Shown in pieces: positions 56,426 to 64,000 of a DNA stretch of 64,000 nt (position 1 is the first letter of the stretch; each line of letters starts with the position of its first letter). The notes under the pieces were generated by a model, which saw nothing but the letters and a program-made list of their open reading frames with translations, was not told the origin of the DNA and did no database searches. The stretch spans positions 1 through 64,000 of the forward strand of contig NZ_JAHRDV010000003.1 of the NCBI RefSeq assembly GCF_019083805.1. The letters run 5' to 3'. The stretch comes from Acetobacter estunensis (GTDB lineage Bacteria; Pseudomonadota; Alphaproteobacteria; Acetobacterales; Acetobacteraceae). A program made the translations under genes and the position numbers.

Positions 56426-56662
56426 CCTTCTGCGCCTGCCAGAAAGGAAAAGCCATGGCAGGCTGTGTTGCGAAACGGTCTAACGGACCAGCGACCAAGA
56501 CTGAATCCCGCGTGGGATCCCAGTTGCCAGAACGCTTGACGTCGTTGCGTAACCTCAGTGGGCCAGTGGCACGTGCGTTGCTGCGTAGGGAGCCGCTTAT
56601 GCTCCTGAAGACACACTCACGCAACAGAAAACTTTCATCGCACCGAAAAGAGTGGAATTGCA
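56426..56662 (-). ncRNA. Structured 5' leader resembling the alphaproteobacterial speF element
   Basis: A gene-free leader upstream of the decarboxylase gene. On the minus strand the last hairpin, GCCTGCCA/TGGCAGGC (56434-56463, 14-nt pyrimidine-rich loop), ends 1 nt before the ribosome site AGAAGG (56426-56431) and could control its exposure. Upstream are CTGGGATCCC/GGGATTCAG (about 56501-56523) and GGAGC/GCTCC (56589-56605). The known speF element lies upstream of such decarboxylases in Alphaproteobacteria and ends with a similar hairpin; the match is from memory and the 5' limit is a guess. A 13-codon frame (MKVFCCVSVSSGA) lies in its 5' part but lacks a ribosome site. Confidence 0.6.
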
Positions 56663-56869
56663 GAACCACTTTCCTTTAAAGACGGTGCATTATCACTCCT
56701 TCACGCGGTCAAGACCGCGCTCCTTCCCTGTCCCTTTCCCGGACAGCGAGAGGGCCAGATGCTCCGGCATTACGCCCAGCTTGTGCAATTTGTGGCCGAA
56801 ATCCCTCATGGCCCGTCCGGCGTCAGGTTCCCCCGAGACGCACCCATCGTTCCCGAGGTTCCGACCGAG

Positions 56870-57862
56870 ATGAGCTCATCCTTGTCAAACGCCCCCACCA
56901 CGCCCCCCACTCTCAACATGGAGAACGGCAAGCATGCGGAAGTTTCCAAAAACGGGACTGAGCGTCGCCTGACCTCCCCCCGCCAGCTCACAGCAGCCGA
57001 CTGGCGGGCTGTATGCCGCTCCACAATCGGGGCGCTCATCGCAGGACCAACGACACTGGTGGCCGCCGGCTGCGCGTTCTACGCCACGCTAGCGCTTTTT
57101 CCGGCCATCAGCACATTGATCTCGATCTATGGTCTGGCATTCGACGTGCAGAGTGTCGGTCCGCAACTGGAAACGCTGCGCAACCTTCTGCCGCCGGCAG
57201 CCTACACCATCATTCAGGAACGGGTGCAGCAGCTTGTCTCTGTCTCCCATAGCTCCCTGACCTTCAATCTGGCCATCGCCACGACGATTGCCTTGTGGTC
57301 AGCTTCTGCAGGCATCAAGTCCATTCTCTCGGCACTCAACATTGCCTACGGAAAGGCTGAGACACGTAATTTCCTGAAGTTTCAGGCGCTTGCCATGGCA
57401 CTGACCTTGGCTGCCACGCTGGAAGCGTGTCTCGGACTTGCATTCATGGTCGCCGTGCCGATCCTGTTTGCCTATCTCCCGATCCTGCTGCATGTGGAAC
57501 CGCCACCGGGGTCAATGGAGTTGGCTATCCGCATGGCCGGACTTAGCATCATGTCGGTGCTGATGATCTTCGCTTATATGATTCTCTACCGCTTCGGCCC
57601 GTGCGGCCACCACACCGAATGGCGATGGGTCGTGCCGGGTGCGATCACCGCCACGGTCATCTGGCTCGCCGCAGCATCGGGTTTTTCGTATTATGTCGCC
57701 AACATCGCGAGCTACGGCTCGACCTACGGCCCTCTGGGAGCGGTAGTCGCCATCATGATGTGGTTTTTCGTCAGTGCGTGGGTGGTGTTACTGGGAGCGG
57801 AATTCAACGCGGAAATCGAAGCTCTGGCCAAAGGCGTCAAACGGGAAATCCTGCACGTCTGA
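56870..57862 (+). CDS. YihY/BrkB-family membrane protein
   Basis: A 330-residue inner-membrane protein of the UPF0761 (YihY) group. After a hydrophilic N-terminal part of about 50 residues, six hydrophobic segments can be seen, including VAAGCAFYATLALFPAISTL, ATTIALWSASAGIKSILSAL, LTLAATLEACLGLAFMVAVP and GSTYGPLGAVVAIMMWFFVS, and the family ending WVVLLGAEFNAEIE. Function of the family is unsettled, although it was once called a ribonuclease. Start at MSSSLSNAPTTP is chosen as the nearest ATG before the hydrophilic region; an upstream in-frame ATG (56759) and an inner one (MENGKH) remain possible. Confidence 0.8.
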   Translation: MSSSLSNAPTTPPTLNMENGKHAEVSKNGTERRLTSPRQLTAADWRAVCRSTIGALIAGPTTLVAAGCAFYATLALFPAISTLISIYGLAFDVQSVGPQLETLRNLLPPAAYTIIQERVQQLVSVSHSSLTFNLAIATTIALWSASAGIKSILSALNIAYGKAETRNFLKFQALAMALTLAATLEACLGLAFMVAVPILFAYLPILLHVEPPPGSMELAIRMAGLSIMSVLMIFAYMILYRFGPCGHHTEWRWVVPGAITATVIWLAAASGFSYYVANIASYGSTYGPLGAVVAIMMWFFVSAWVVLLGAEFNAEIEALAKGVKREILHV

Positions 57863-57870
57863 AGCGTGTC

Positions 57871-58401
57871 TCAGCGCTCGGGAGCTTCAGCCACTTCGAT
57901 AGCCTCTTGTTCCGTCAAAGGATGCACGCTCACATGCGCGACCCCGCTGTGCAGCATGCCAAGTTGCTCCGCTGCCGCGTGGGAAAGATCGATGATGCGA
58001 CCATGCGAGTAAGGCCCACGGTCCCGCACCGTCACGACAACCGCCCGCCCCGTATCTTCCGACCGAACCAGCAGCCGTGAACCGAGAGGCGCCGACGGAT
58101 GGGCGGCCGTAAGCTCTGTGGGATCGAAGCGATTGCCCGACGCTGTGCGCCGATGCGCGAATCGCCCGCCGTACCAACTGGCCATCCCATGCTGAACACG
58201 CCGGGTCATGGTGGCGACACCTTCGGCCCGCCGGGTAAGTGCTGCGCGAACGGATGCCGCCCATGATGTATGCGAAGAAAGCGTGGAGGAAGTATCCATC
58301 GTGCTGGTTTCAGCAGCCTGTGCCTCGACCGCAGCACCGCCGCATCCCAGCATGGCAGCCACAGCGAATCCTGAAACCCGCATTCTTCGCAAAAAGCTCA
58401 C
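57871..58401 (-). CDS. rlpA: RlpA-like septal lytic transglycosylase, without SPOR domain
   Basis: A 176-residue exported protein with a double-psi beta-barrel. The signal region starts GTG (VSFLRRMRVSGFAVAAMLG); a GGGA site precedes it, and an ATG six codons later could also be used. The barrel shows MASWYGGRFAHRRTASGN, FDPTELTAAHPSAPLGSRLLV, VVVTVRDRGPYSHGRIIDL and AAAEQLGM, with the aspartic acid expected for cleavage of denuded peptidoglycan. Typical RlpA carries a C-terminal SPOR domain, which is missing here, and between signal and barrel is an 80-residue Ser/Thr/Ala linker. It is convergent with the BrkB gene, 8 nt apart. Confidence 0.88.
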   Translation of the reverse strand: MSFLRRMRVSGFAVAAMLGCGGAAVEAQAAETSTMDTSSTLSSHTSWAASVRAALTRRAEGVATMTRRVQHGMASWYGGRFAHRRTASGNRFDPTELTAAHPSAPLGSRLLVRSEDTGRAVVVTVRDRGPYSHGRIIDLSHAAAEQLGMLHSGVAHVSVHPLTEQEAIEVAEAPER

Positions 58402-58562
58402 CCGTTCATCCCACTGCTGTTTATAGTCCCATTCATTAGACGATCATGGCAAACAAAAGGCAAATAACGGACAGAAACACTCCGTAACACCTTGCACGAC
58501 TGACATCATTTCATCACACGACACTTGGAGCCATCCTCCGGTCGTGCTAACGGCCCGCCATC

Positions 58563-59018
58563 ATGGATCTTCCGCTAATTGCCGTTCTCAACGGCCCCAA
58601 CCTCAACATGCTCGGTCTGCGCCAACCGGAAGTCTACGGCACGACGACGCTCGACGATGTCGAGCAGTTGTGCGCGCAGGTGGCCGAGAAGCTGGAAGTC
58701 GGCATCGACTTCCGCCAGACCAACGGTGAGGGGGAGCTGATTTCCTGGGTGCAGGAATGCCGTGGCCGGGCGCAGGGCATCATCATCAATCCCGCCGGTT
58801 ATTCCCACACCTCCATCGCGCTGCTCGATGCCCTGCTGGCCGTCGATCTGCCCGTGATCGAAGTGCATATCTCCAACATTCATCGCCGCGAGCCGTTCCG
58901 ACACCACTCTTATGTGTCGAAGGGCGCGCTCGGCGTGATCTGCGGTCTGGGTGTGCAGGGCTATGCCCTCGCACTTCAGGCCATGGCCGACATCATTCTC
59001 AACGAGGACACGCAATGA
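58563..59018 (+). CDS. aroQ: 3-dehydroquinate dehydratase, type II
   Basis: A 151-residue shikimate-pathway enzyme. Active-site motifs are all there: AVLNGPNLNMLGLRQPEVYG (catalytic Tyr), INPAGYSHTSIALLDAL and VIEVHISNIHRREPFRHHSY (His/Arg). Type II enzymes form dodecamers. It is the first gene of aroQ-accB-accC; its stop overlaps accB by 4 nt (ATGA), a known alphaproteobacterial order. Confidence 0.96.
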   Translation: MDLPLIAVLNGPNLNMLGLRQPEVYGTTTLDDVEQLCAQVAEKLEVGIDFRQTNGEGELISWVQECRGRAQGIIINPAGYSHTSIALLDALLAVDLPVIEVHISNIHRREPFRHHSYVSKGALGVICGLGVQGYALALQAMADIILNEDTQ

Positions 59019-59467
59019 GCCGACTGCTCGTAGACGCAGATGCCATACGGGCACTCGCCGACATCCTGACGGACACCGGTCTGACCGAGATCGAAATCGC
59101 CGAGAAGGACAGCCGTATCCGCGTCGTGCGGGCCGTCTCCACTGCCGCCGTAGCACCGGCTCCGCAGGCCGTGGTCGCAGCGCCTGTTGCAACCCCGCCC
59201 GTGGCGGCCGCACCTGCGGACCTGTCGCGTCACCCCGGCGCCGTGAACAGCCCGATGGTCGGTGTGGCCTATCTGGCGCCCGATCCATCGTCTCCGCCGT
59301 TCGTAACGGAAGGCCAGAGCGTGACCGCCGGTCAGACCCTGATGCTGATTGAGGCAATGAAGACCTTCAACCAGATCAAGGCGCCCAAAGCCGGCACCGT
59401 GAAGCAGATTCTCGTGGCCTCCGGCGACCCGGTCGAGTTCGGTCAGCCTCTCGTCATTGTCGAGTGA
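59015..59467 (+). CDS. accB: Biotin carboxyl carrier protein of acetyl-CoA carboxylase
   Basis: A 150-residue carrier. The biotinyl domain ends the protein and biotin would be attached to Lys116 in [14 protein letters not shown]; the canonical Met-Lys-Met is here MKT, a variant common in this class. Before it is an Ala/Pro/Val-rich linker (about residues 45-75), and the first 40 residues form the AccB N-terminal part. It delivers carboxybiotin from AccC to the carboxyltransferase AccAD, which is not in this window. It overlaps aroQ by 4 nt. Confidence 0.96.
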   Translation: MSRLLVDADAIRALADILTDTGLTEIEIAEKDSRIRVVRAVSTAAVAPAPQAVVAAPVATPPVAAAPADLSRHPGAVNSPMVGVAYLAPDPSSPPFVTEGQSVTAGQTLMLIEAMKTFNQIKAPKAGTVKQILVASGDPVEFGQPLVIVE

Positions 59468-60810
59468 TGTTTTCCAAGATCCTCATCGCCAATCGCGGCG
59501 AAATCGCCCTGCGGGTGCTCCGCGCCTGCCGTGAAATGGGTATCCGCACCGTCGCCGTGCACTCCACGGCCGACGCGGACGCCATGCACGTACGCCTCGC
59601 GGACGAGGCCGTGTGCATCGGGCCGCCCGCAGCCCGCGAGTCCTATCTCAACGTGGCCGCGATCCTCTCCGCCGCCACCATCACCGGCGCGGAAGCCATC
59701 CATCCGGGCTATGGCTTCCTCTCCGAGAACGCGGATTTCGCCGAGACGGTGGAAGCGCACGGTCTGGCCTTCATCGGCCCCACCGCGGAACATATCCGCA
59801 CCATGGGCGACAAGATCACAGCCAAGACCACGATGGAAGCACTTGGCGTGCCGCTGGTTCCCGGCTCGGACGGTGAGCTTGCCAACATTGATGAAGCCCG
59901 CGACGTCGCGGCGCGCGTGGGATATCCCGTGCTCATCAAGGCCGCCGCCGGTGGCGGTGGTCGTGGCATGAAGGTGGCCCATAGCGAGGACGAACTGGCG
60001 GAAGCCTGGAGCGTTGCCCGCACGGAAGCGCTGGCGGCTTTCGGTAACGATGCGGTTTATCTGGAAAAATATCTCGATCGTCCGCGCCATATCGAGCTTC
60101 AGATTCTTGGCGATATGTATGGCAACGTCGTGCATTTTGGTGAACGCGACTGCTCGCTGCAGCGCCGCCATCAGAAGCTGCTGGAAGAAGCGGGCTCGCC
60201 CGTTCTCTCCGCCGAGGAACGCGACGCCATCGGCGCGACGGCCACAGCGGCCCTCTCCAAAATGGGCTACCGCAACGCCGGCACGCTAGAGTTCCTTTAT
60301 CAGGACGGTCAGTTCTGCTTCATCGAGATGAACACCCGTCTTCAGGTGGAGCACCCCGTCACGGAGATGGTGAGCGATGTGGATCTCGTGCGCGAGCAGA
60401 TCCGAATCGCCGCAGGTGAGAAACTGGGCTACGGCCAGTCCGACATCACCTTCTCCGGTCACGCAATTGAGTGCCGTATCAATGCGGAAGACCCGGACAC
60501 CTTCATCCCCTGCCCCGGCACCGTGGATGTGTTCCATGCGCCGGGCGGTCTCGGGGTTCGTGTCGATAGTGCGCTTTATTCGGGCTACCGCGTGCCACCG
60601 TTCTACGACAGCATGATCGCCAAACTCATCGTCCATGCTCCCACCCGTGCGGCGGCCATCGCCCGCATGCAGCGCGCACTCGATGAAATCGTGGTCGAAG
60701 GTGTGAAGACCGTCATCCCGCTCCACCGGCGCATTCTCGCCGATCCGGAATTCCAGCGAGGAGACTACACCATCCATTGGCTGGAAAACTTCACCGCACG
60801 TAACATATGA
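59467..60810 (+). CDS. accC: Biotin carboxylase subunit of acetyl-CoA carboxylase
   Basis: A 447-residue ATP-grasp enzyme that carboxylates biotin on AccB. Key motifs: [39 protein letters not shown]-grasp [39 protein letters not shown] and [18 protein letters not shown] with the metal-binding Glu/Asn. The start ATG shares one base with the accB stop (TGATG); the adjacent GTG is also in frame. A terminator follows the stop. Confidence 0.97.
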   Translation: MFSKILIANRGEIALRVLRACREMGIRTVAVHSTADADAMHVRLADEAVCIGPPAARESYLNVAAILSAATITGAEAIHPGYGFLSENADFAETVEAHGLAFIGPTAEHIRTMGDKITAKTTMEALGVPLVPGSDGELANIDEARDVAARVGYPVLIKAAAGGGGRGMKVAHSEDELAEAWSVARTEALAAFGNDAVYLEKYLDRPRHIELQILGDMYGNVVHFGERDCSLQRRHQKLLEEAGSPVLSAEERDAIGATATAALSKMGYRNAGTLEFLYQDGQFCFIEMNTRLQVEHPVTEMVSDVDLVREQIRIAAGEKLGYGQSDITFSGHAIECRINAEDPDTFIPCPGTVDVFHAPGGLGVRVDSALYSGYRVPPFYDSMIAKLIVHAPTRAAAIARMQRALDEIVVEGVKTVIPLHRRILADPEFQRGDYTIHWLENFTARNI

Positions 60811-60816
60811 GCCACT

Positions 60817-60855
60817 AAGGGCGCGGATCGAACGGTCTGCGCCCTTCTTCTTTCC
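60817..60855 (+). terminator. Terminator after accC
   Basis: Stem AAGGGCGC/GCGCCCTT with a 14-nt interior, then CTTCTTTCC, 7 nt after the accC stop. Confidence 0.85.
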
Positions 60856-60970
60856 GGCTGTTGTCGCAAGGACGCCGCAGCGCTATTGAGCGGCGGACGA
60901 CCGCCACTTCCGGCGATCTCCGGTCACGCAACCGCCGTCACATCCCCTGCGTATCGAAAGAGCTTTTCCA

Positions 60971-62551
60971 ATGAGCCAGCCCTCCCTGCAGCCCGTGCGC
61001 CGCGCCCTTCTCTCCGTCTCGGACAAAACCGGACTGATCGAACTCGGTCGCGCGCTGGTCGCTCAGGGCGCGGAACTGCTCTCCACGGGCGGTTCAGCCA
61101 AAGCCCTGCGTGATGCCGGACTGCCGGTCACGGAAGTATCCGATCACACAGGCTTTCCCGAAATCCTCGATGGACGCGTCAAGACACTGGTACCGCAGAT
61201 TCATGGTGGCATTCTTGGACGCCGCGATCTGCCCGCGCATGTTGCCCAGATGGAAGAGCACAAGATCGCGCCCATCGATCTGGTGGCGGTCAATCTCTAT
61301 CCGTTTGAAGCCACAGTCGCCTCCGGCGCAGGTGACGAGGATTGCATCGAGAACATCGACATCGGCGGACCGGCGCTGATCCGTGCCGCTGCCAAAAATC
61401 ATCCCCACGTCACGATCCTGACGGACCCGGCGCAATATGACAACGTCATCGAAGCCTTGAAGGCAGGTGGCACCACTCTGGAAGCCCGCCGCGCATTGGC
61501 TGGTGCCGCGTATGCCCGCACGGCAGCCTACGATGCCGCGATTGCAGCATGGTTCGCCCAGAAGCGTGGCGATCTGCTTCCCGAGCGCTTCACGCTCGCC
61601 GGCCAGCGCCGTGAAGAACTGCGTTATGGCGAGAACCCGCACCAGAAGGCCGCTTTCTACACCGATGGCAGCACCCGCCCCGGTGTGGCCACCGCGCGTC
61701 AGATTCAGGGCAAGGCTCTTTCCTATAACAACCTCAACGACACGGACGCCGCGTTCGAGGCGGTGGCCGAGTTCACCGATCCGGCTGTCGTCATCGTCAA
61801 ACACGCCAACCCTTGCGGTGTGGCGACAGCCAGCAGCCTCTCCGCGGCCTGGGATCACGCGCTGCGTTGTGACCCGGTTTCTGCCTTCGGAGGTATCGTA
61901 GCCCTGAACGGCACGCTGGACGAGGAAACGGCGAAAAAGATTGCGACCATTTTCACGGAAGTGATTGTCGTACCCGACGCCACCGACGCAGCCAAAGCCG
62001 TCCTCGCCGCCAAGAAAAACCTGCGTCTTCTGCTCACGGGCGAGCTTCCTGACCCGACCGCAGGCGGGGTGATCGTGCGCTCACTCGCAGGTGGTTTCCT
62101 CGCCCAAACCCGAGATAATGGCCGCGTTGAGGAATCCGCCCTCAAGGTCGTGACCAAACGCGCGCCCACTCCAGCAGAACTGCGCGACCTGATGTTCGCC
62201 TTCCGGGTGGCCAAGCACGTCAAATCCAACGCCATCGTCTATGCCAAGGATGGTGCGACGGTGGGCATTGGCGCCGGTCAGATGAGCCGTGTGGATTCCG
62301 CACGCATCGCCGTCAGCAAGAGCGCCGAGGCCGCCTGTGCATGCGGCCAGAGCGAGCCCCTGACGCGCGGCAGCGTCGCCGCATCAGATGCGTTCTTTCC
62401 CTTCGCGGATGGTCTCGAAACGCTGGTCGAAGCCGGTGCCACCGCCGTCATTCAGCCCGGCGGCTCCATCCGTGACGATGAAGTGATCGCTGCCGCCGAC
62501 AAGGCCGGAATCGCCATGGTCTTCACCGGTATGCGCCACTTCCGGCACTGA
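60971..62551 (+). CDS. purH: Bifunctional AICAR transformylase/IMP cyclohydrolase
   Basis: A 526-residue bifunctional enzyme for the last two steps of IMP synthesis. The N-terminal methylglyoxal-synthase-like part (cyclohydrolase) has [37 protein letters not shown] and [15 protein letters not shown]; the transformylase part has [39 protein letters not shown] and [18 protein letters not shown]. Length is normal. It is preceded by the accC terminator and followed by an exported-protein gene. Confidence 0.97.
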   Translation: MSQPSLQPVRRALLSVSDKTGLIELGRALVAQGAELLSTGGSAKALRDAGLPVTEVSDHTGFPEILDGRVKTLVPQIHGGILGRRDLPAHVAQMEEHKIAPIDLVAVNLYPFEATVASGAGDEDCIENIDIGGPALIRAAAKNHPHVTILTDPAQYDNVIEALKAGGTTLEARRALAGAAYARTAAYDAAIAAWFAQKRGDLLPERFTLAGQRREELRYGENPHQKAAFYTDGSTRPGVATARQIQGKALSYNNLNDTDAAFEAVAEFTDPAVVIVKHANPCGVATASSLSAAWDHALRCDPVSAFGGIVALNGTLDEETAKKIATIFTEVIVVPDATDAAKAVLAAKKNLRLLLTGELPDPTAGGVIVRSLAGGFLAQTRDNGRVEESALKVVTKRAPTPAELRDLMFAFRVAKHVKSNAIVYAKDGATVGIGAGQMSRVDSARIAVSKSAEAACACGQSEPLTRGSVAASDAFFPFADGLETLVEAGATAVIQPGGSIRDDEVIAAADKAGIAMVFTGMRHFRH

Positions 62552-62665
62552 TCCGCACGCAGACCCACTTGCCCCGACGCGCCACTCGTGGCGTTGTCGG
62601 GGCACACTTGCGTATTCTGCCCGCTATTCCCCCTCCCGGTGGGCGTAGCCAATGATGGATCGGTC

Positions 62666-63385
62666 ATGCGTCAGTTTCTTCGTCTTGCAGTCGTAGCCTT
62701 CGGTGCGGCTACGATCACCCCAACCTTCGCCGCAGGCACGCCACCGACCGTCTCGGTCTATGACGTGTCCATGCTGCCATCCTTCAGCGGGACGGTTGCG
62801 CAATATCTTCCCTCCCCGGCTGGCGGCGTCAGTGGCGTGCTGTTCACCGATGGCACGGAAGTGTTGGTCTCACCCGATCTGGCGTGGGATGTCTCCAAAA
62901 TCGTCAAACCGGGCGAGCGTCTGACCGGCACCGGCCTGAAAGGTCGTCAGCTTCCGCTGATTCGCGCCTATACGCTCGCAGGTCCGCGCGGCAAACGGGC
63001 GGAAGACACAGGCATCACCATGCCGCAGCACGCGCCCGAAATGGTCACAGGACCGGACATCATGGTTCACGGGGTCGTAGCGCAAACACTCTACGATGTT
63101 CACGGCGTGCCCGCTGGTGTCATTCTCAAGGATCGGACGGTCGTTCAGATGCCCAGCCGTGCCGCTACCCGTCTGTTGCCACAGCTTCGGCCGGGAACAA
63201 CGATCTTTGCAGCAGGCCCCGGTTCCACAGGTGAATTCGGAACCTCTATCTACGCCCATCAGGTTGGCCCAAGCGCGGCGCAGTTGTCCTCTCTGGCCGC
63301 CGATGATGTCCCTCCCCCCGGACCGCCACCGGGTTCGCCGGGCTATGACTTCATTCCATCCGCAGCGTCGGCGGAAGCGCGCTGA
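62666..63385 (+). CDS. Exported protein with two internal repeats, proline-rich C-terminus
   Basis: A 239-residue protein with a signal peptide ([20 protein letters not shown]). Two related units follow, about 41-103 and 135-199: both have G-x-VAQ, a short loop, GV plus D-x-T-V/E near SP or MP, then a K/R-PG turn. They resemble small beta-barrel/OB-like repeats of the DUF5666 sort, which is inference. The last 30 residues are proline-rich ([13 protein letters not shown]). No catalytic motif is visible. The start follows no clear ribosome site, but the signal peptide places it well. A strong terminator is just behind. Confidence 0.75.
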   Translation: MRQFLRLAVVAFGAATITPTFAAGTPPTVSVYDVSMLPSFSGTVAQYLPSPAGGVSGVLFTDGTEVLVSPDLAWDVSKIVKPGERLTGTGLKGRQLPLIRAYTLAGPRGKRAEDTGITMPQHAPEMVTGPDIMVHGVVAQTLYDVHGVPAGVILKDRTVVQMPSRAATRLLPQLRPGTTIFAAGPGSTGEFGTSIYAHQVGPSAAQLSSLAADDVPPPGPPPGSPGYDFIPSAASAEAR

Positions 63386-63390
63386 AAAAT

Positions 63391-63420
63391 GGGGGCTTCG
63401 TGCCCCCTTTTGTTTTTCTT
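63391..63420 (+). terminator. Rho-independent terminator after the repeat-containing exported gene
   Basis: Stem GGGGGC/GCCCCC with loop TTCGT, followed by TTTTGTTTTTCTT. Confidence 0.93.
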
Positions 63421-63479
63421 CTTTCTGCCAAGCCGTTCTCTTTACGACAAAATATTTCTAGAACCAATTGATGCTTAAT

Positions 63480-63509
63480 TTGACGTTTTATTCATTCAAT
63501 ACGCATAAC
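63480..63509 (+). promoter_or_regulatory. Candidate promoter in AT-rich intergenic DNA
   Basis: TTGACG and CATAAC lie 18 nt apart, about 80 nt upstream of the final gene, in the most AT-rich stretch of the window (about 63450-63590). A short repeat, AGAGAA and TTCTCT (63535-63555), lies downstream. The spacing is acceptable but only the -35 hexamer is strong. Confidence 0.4.
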
Positions 63510-63588
63510 AAAATCAAATAAAGAACACACCAATAGAGAAAAGAAAATCTTCTCTGTTTGTGTTTATACGTGTTGAGGCACATATATT

Positions 63589-64000
63589 ATGATCGTGTAT
63601 GAAGGCGAAGAACTGGTCGTCCATCATGCTAACGGTACGACAGATTATGTTGTCATTACCTTTCAGGGTGCGCATCGCACTCATATCGCGACCCAGACCT
63701 TCTTTGCCGAACATCCCCTCCAGAAAAACAATATCAGCGCCATCGGTGTTACCAGTAAAGTCGATCATTGGTATTTGTCGTCCGATACCGAGTATGTCCT
63801 TTCACTGATCACCACGCTCAGTCGCTCTTACCGACAGATCATTCTGATCGGTTTTTCTATGGGTGCTTACGCCGCTCTGGCATTTTCACGTCGATTGAAC
63901 GCAGACGCTGTACTCGCTGCTGTTCCCAAATGGTCTCTTGATCCCGCAGAAATCGAGATTCCGCAGCATTATGTGGACAACAATCTGCGCCCCGGCATGG
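63589..64000 (+). CDS. Alpha/beta-hydrolase-like protein, N-terminal part (cut by window edge)
   Basis: 137 codons of an open frame that runs past the right edge. The protein begins MIVYEGEELVVHHANGTTDY, with strand/helix alternation and a nucleophile elbow QIILIGFSMGAYAALAF (GFSMG fits G-x-S-x-G). This is typical of an alpha/beta hydrolase or a sugar-acyltransferase/Asp2-like relative; the rest is needed to choose. Upstream is AT-rich DNA, and the coding part itself is lower in G+C than its neighbours, which suggests separate origin. A ribosome site is not obvious. Confidence 0.65.
   Translation, partial: MIVYEGEELVVHHANGTTDYVVITFQGAHRTHIATQTFFAEHPLQKNNISAIGVTSKVDHWYLSSDTEYVLSLITTLSRSYRQIILIGFSMGAYAALAFSRRLNADAVLAAVPKWSLDPAEIEIPQHYVDNNLRPGM

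Noticed and set aside
56590..56640. Leader peptide MKVFCCVSVSSGA in the odc leader as a real gene
   Set aside because: ATG without a ribosome site and no ornithine-relevant codon run; kept only as a remark within the leader.

Overview
The window looks like a chromosomal segment of an acetic acid bacterium or close relative (Acetobacteraceae, Alphaproteobacteria). This rests on a C4-type haem start (5-aminolevulinate synthase HemA plus a Mg-type HemB), an NAD-type isocitrate dehydrogenase next to a three-domain aminopeptidase P, a SUF operon as the only Fe-S assembly system in view, a bacterial-type Asp/Glu leucyltransferase, a group I intron in tRNA-Arg(CCU), and G+C of about 60% by eye. The genus cannot be fixed from the sequence alone. 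I saw no insertion sequence, integrase, prophage block or CRISPR array; most of the window is ordinary core genome.

Layout. 1-1.9 kb: xseB-ispA-dxs (dxs cut by the window edge) and tusA on the minus strand. 2.0-4.2 kb: a ROK sugar kinase overlapped by a dinB polymerase carrying an N-terminal Cys4 element. 4.2-10.9 kb: one minus-strand SUF operon, Rrf2 regulator-sufB-C-D-S-U-T-A. 11-13.9 kb: a very diverged PEP carboxylase. 14-16 kb: DUF445 membrane protein and a His/Ala/Pro-rich exported protein. 16.08-16.38 kb: tRNA-Arg(CCU) split by a 230-nt group I intron. 16.7-21.0 kb: a tkt-gap-pgk operon whose transketolase has lost its catalytic motifs. 21.2-24.1 kb: Tat-type lipoprotein, hemA, two tiny membrane/lipoprotein genes, cold-shock gene. 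24.4-32.4 kb: GH144-like glucanase, aminopeptidase P, icd, a truncated EAL protein, an Hsp70-like ATPase and a royal-jelly-type propeller protein. 32.4-37.5 kb: thrC, an M16 peptidase, pmbA, and a Tim44-domain protein. 37.5-46.1 kb (minus): pheS-pheT-hisZ-purA, then a membrane-anchored pseudokinase translationally coupled to a small membrane protein. 46.3-48.5 kb: a large secreted protein of unknown role with a tail-fibre-like C-terminus. 48.8-54.0 kb: hemB, bpt, and a two-component system followed by two exported proteins (one SIMPL). 54.1-56.7 kb (minus): ornithine-decarboxylase-family gene with a structured, speF-like leader, then moaB and a DJ-1/PfpI gene. 56.9-63.4 kb: YihY/BrkB protein, rlpA, aroQ-accB-accC, purH and an exported protein built from two repeats. 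63.4-64 kb: an AT-richer stretch and the 5' part of an alpha/beta-hydrolase-like gene.

The strongest out-of-the-ordinary items are the group I intron in tRNA-Arg, the pseudokinase/membrane-protein pair, three degenerate enzymes (transketolase, EAL protein, PEP carboxylase), the odc leader, and the uncharacterised exported proteins. None of these is proven to be a new system; the pseudokinase pair is the best candidate for one.
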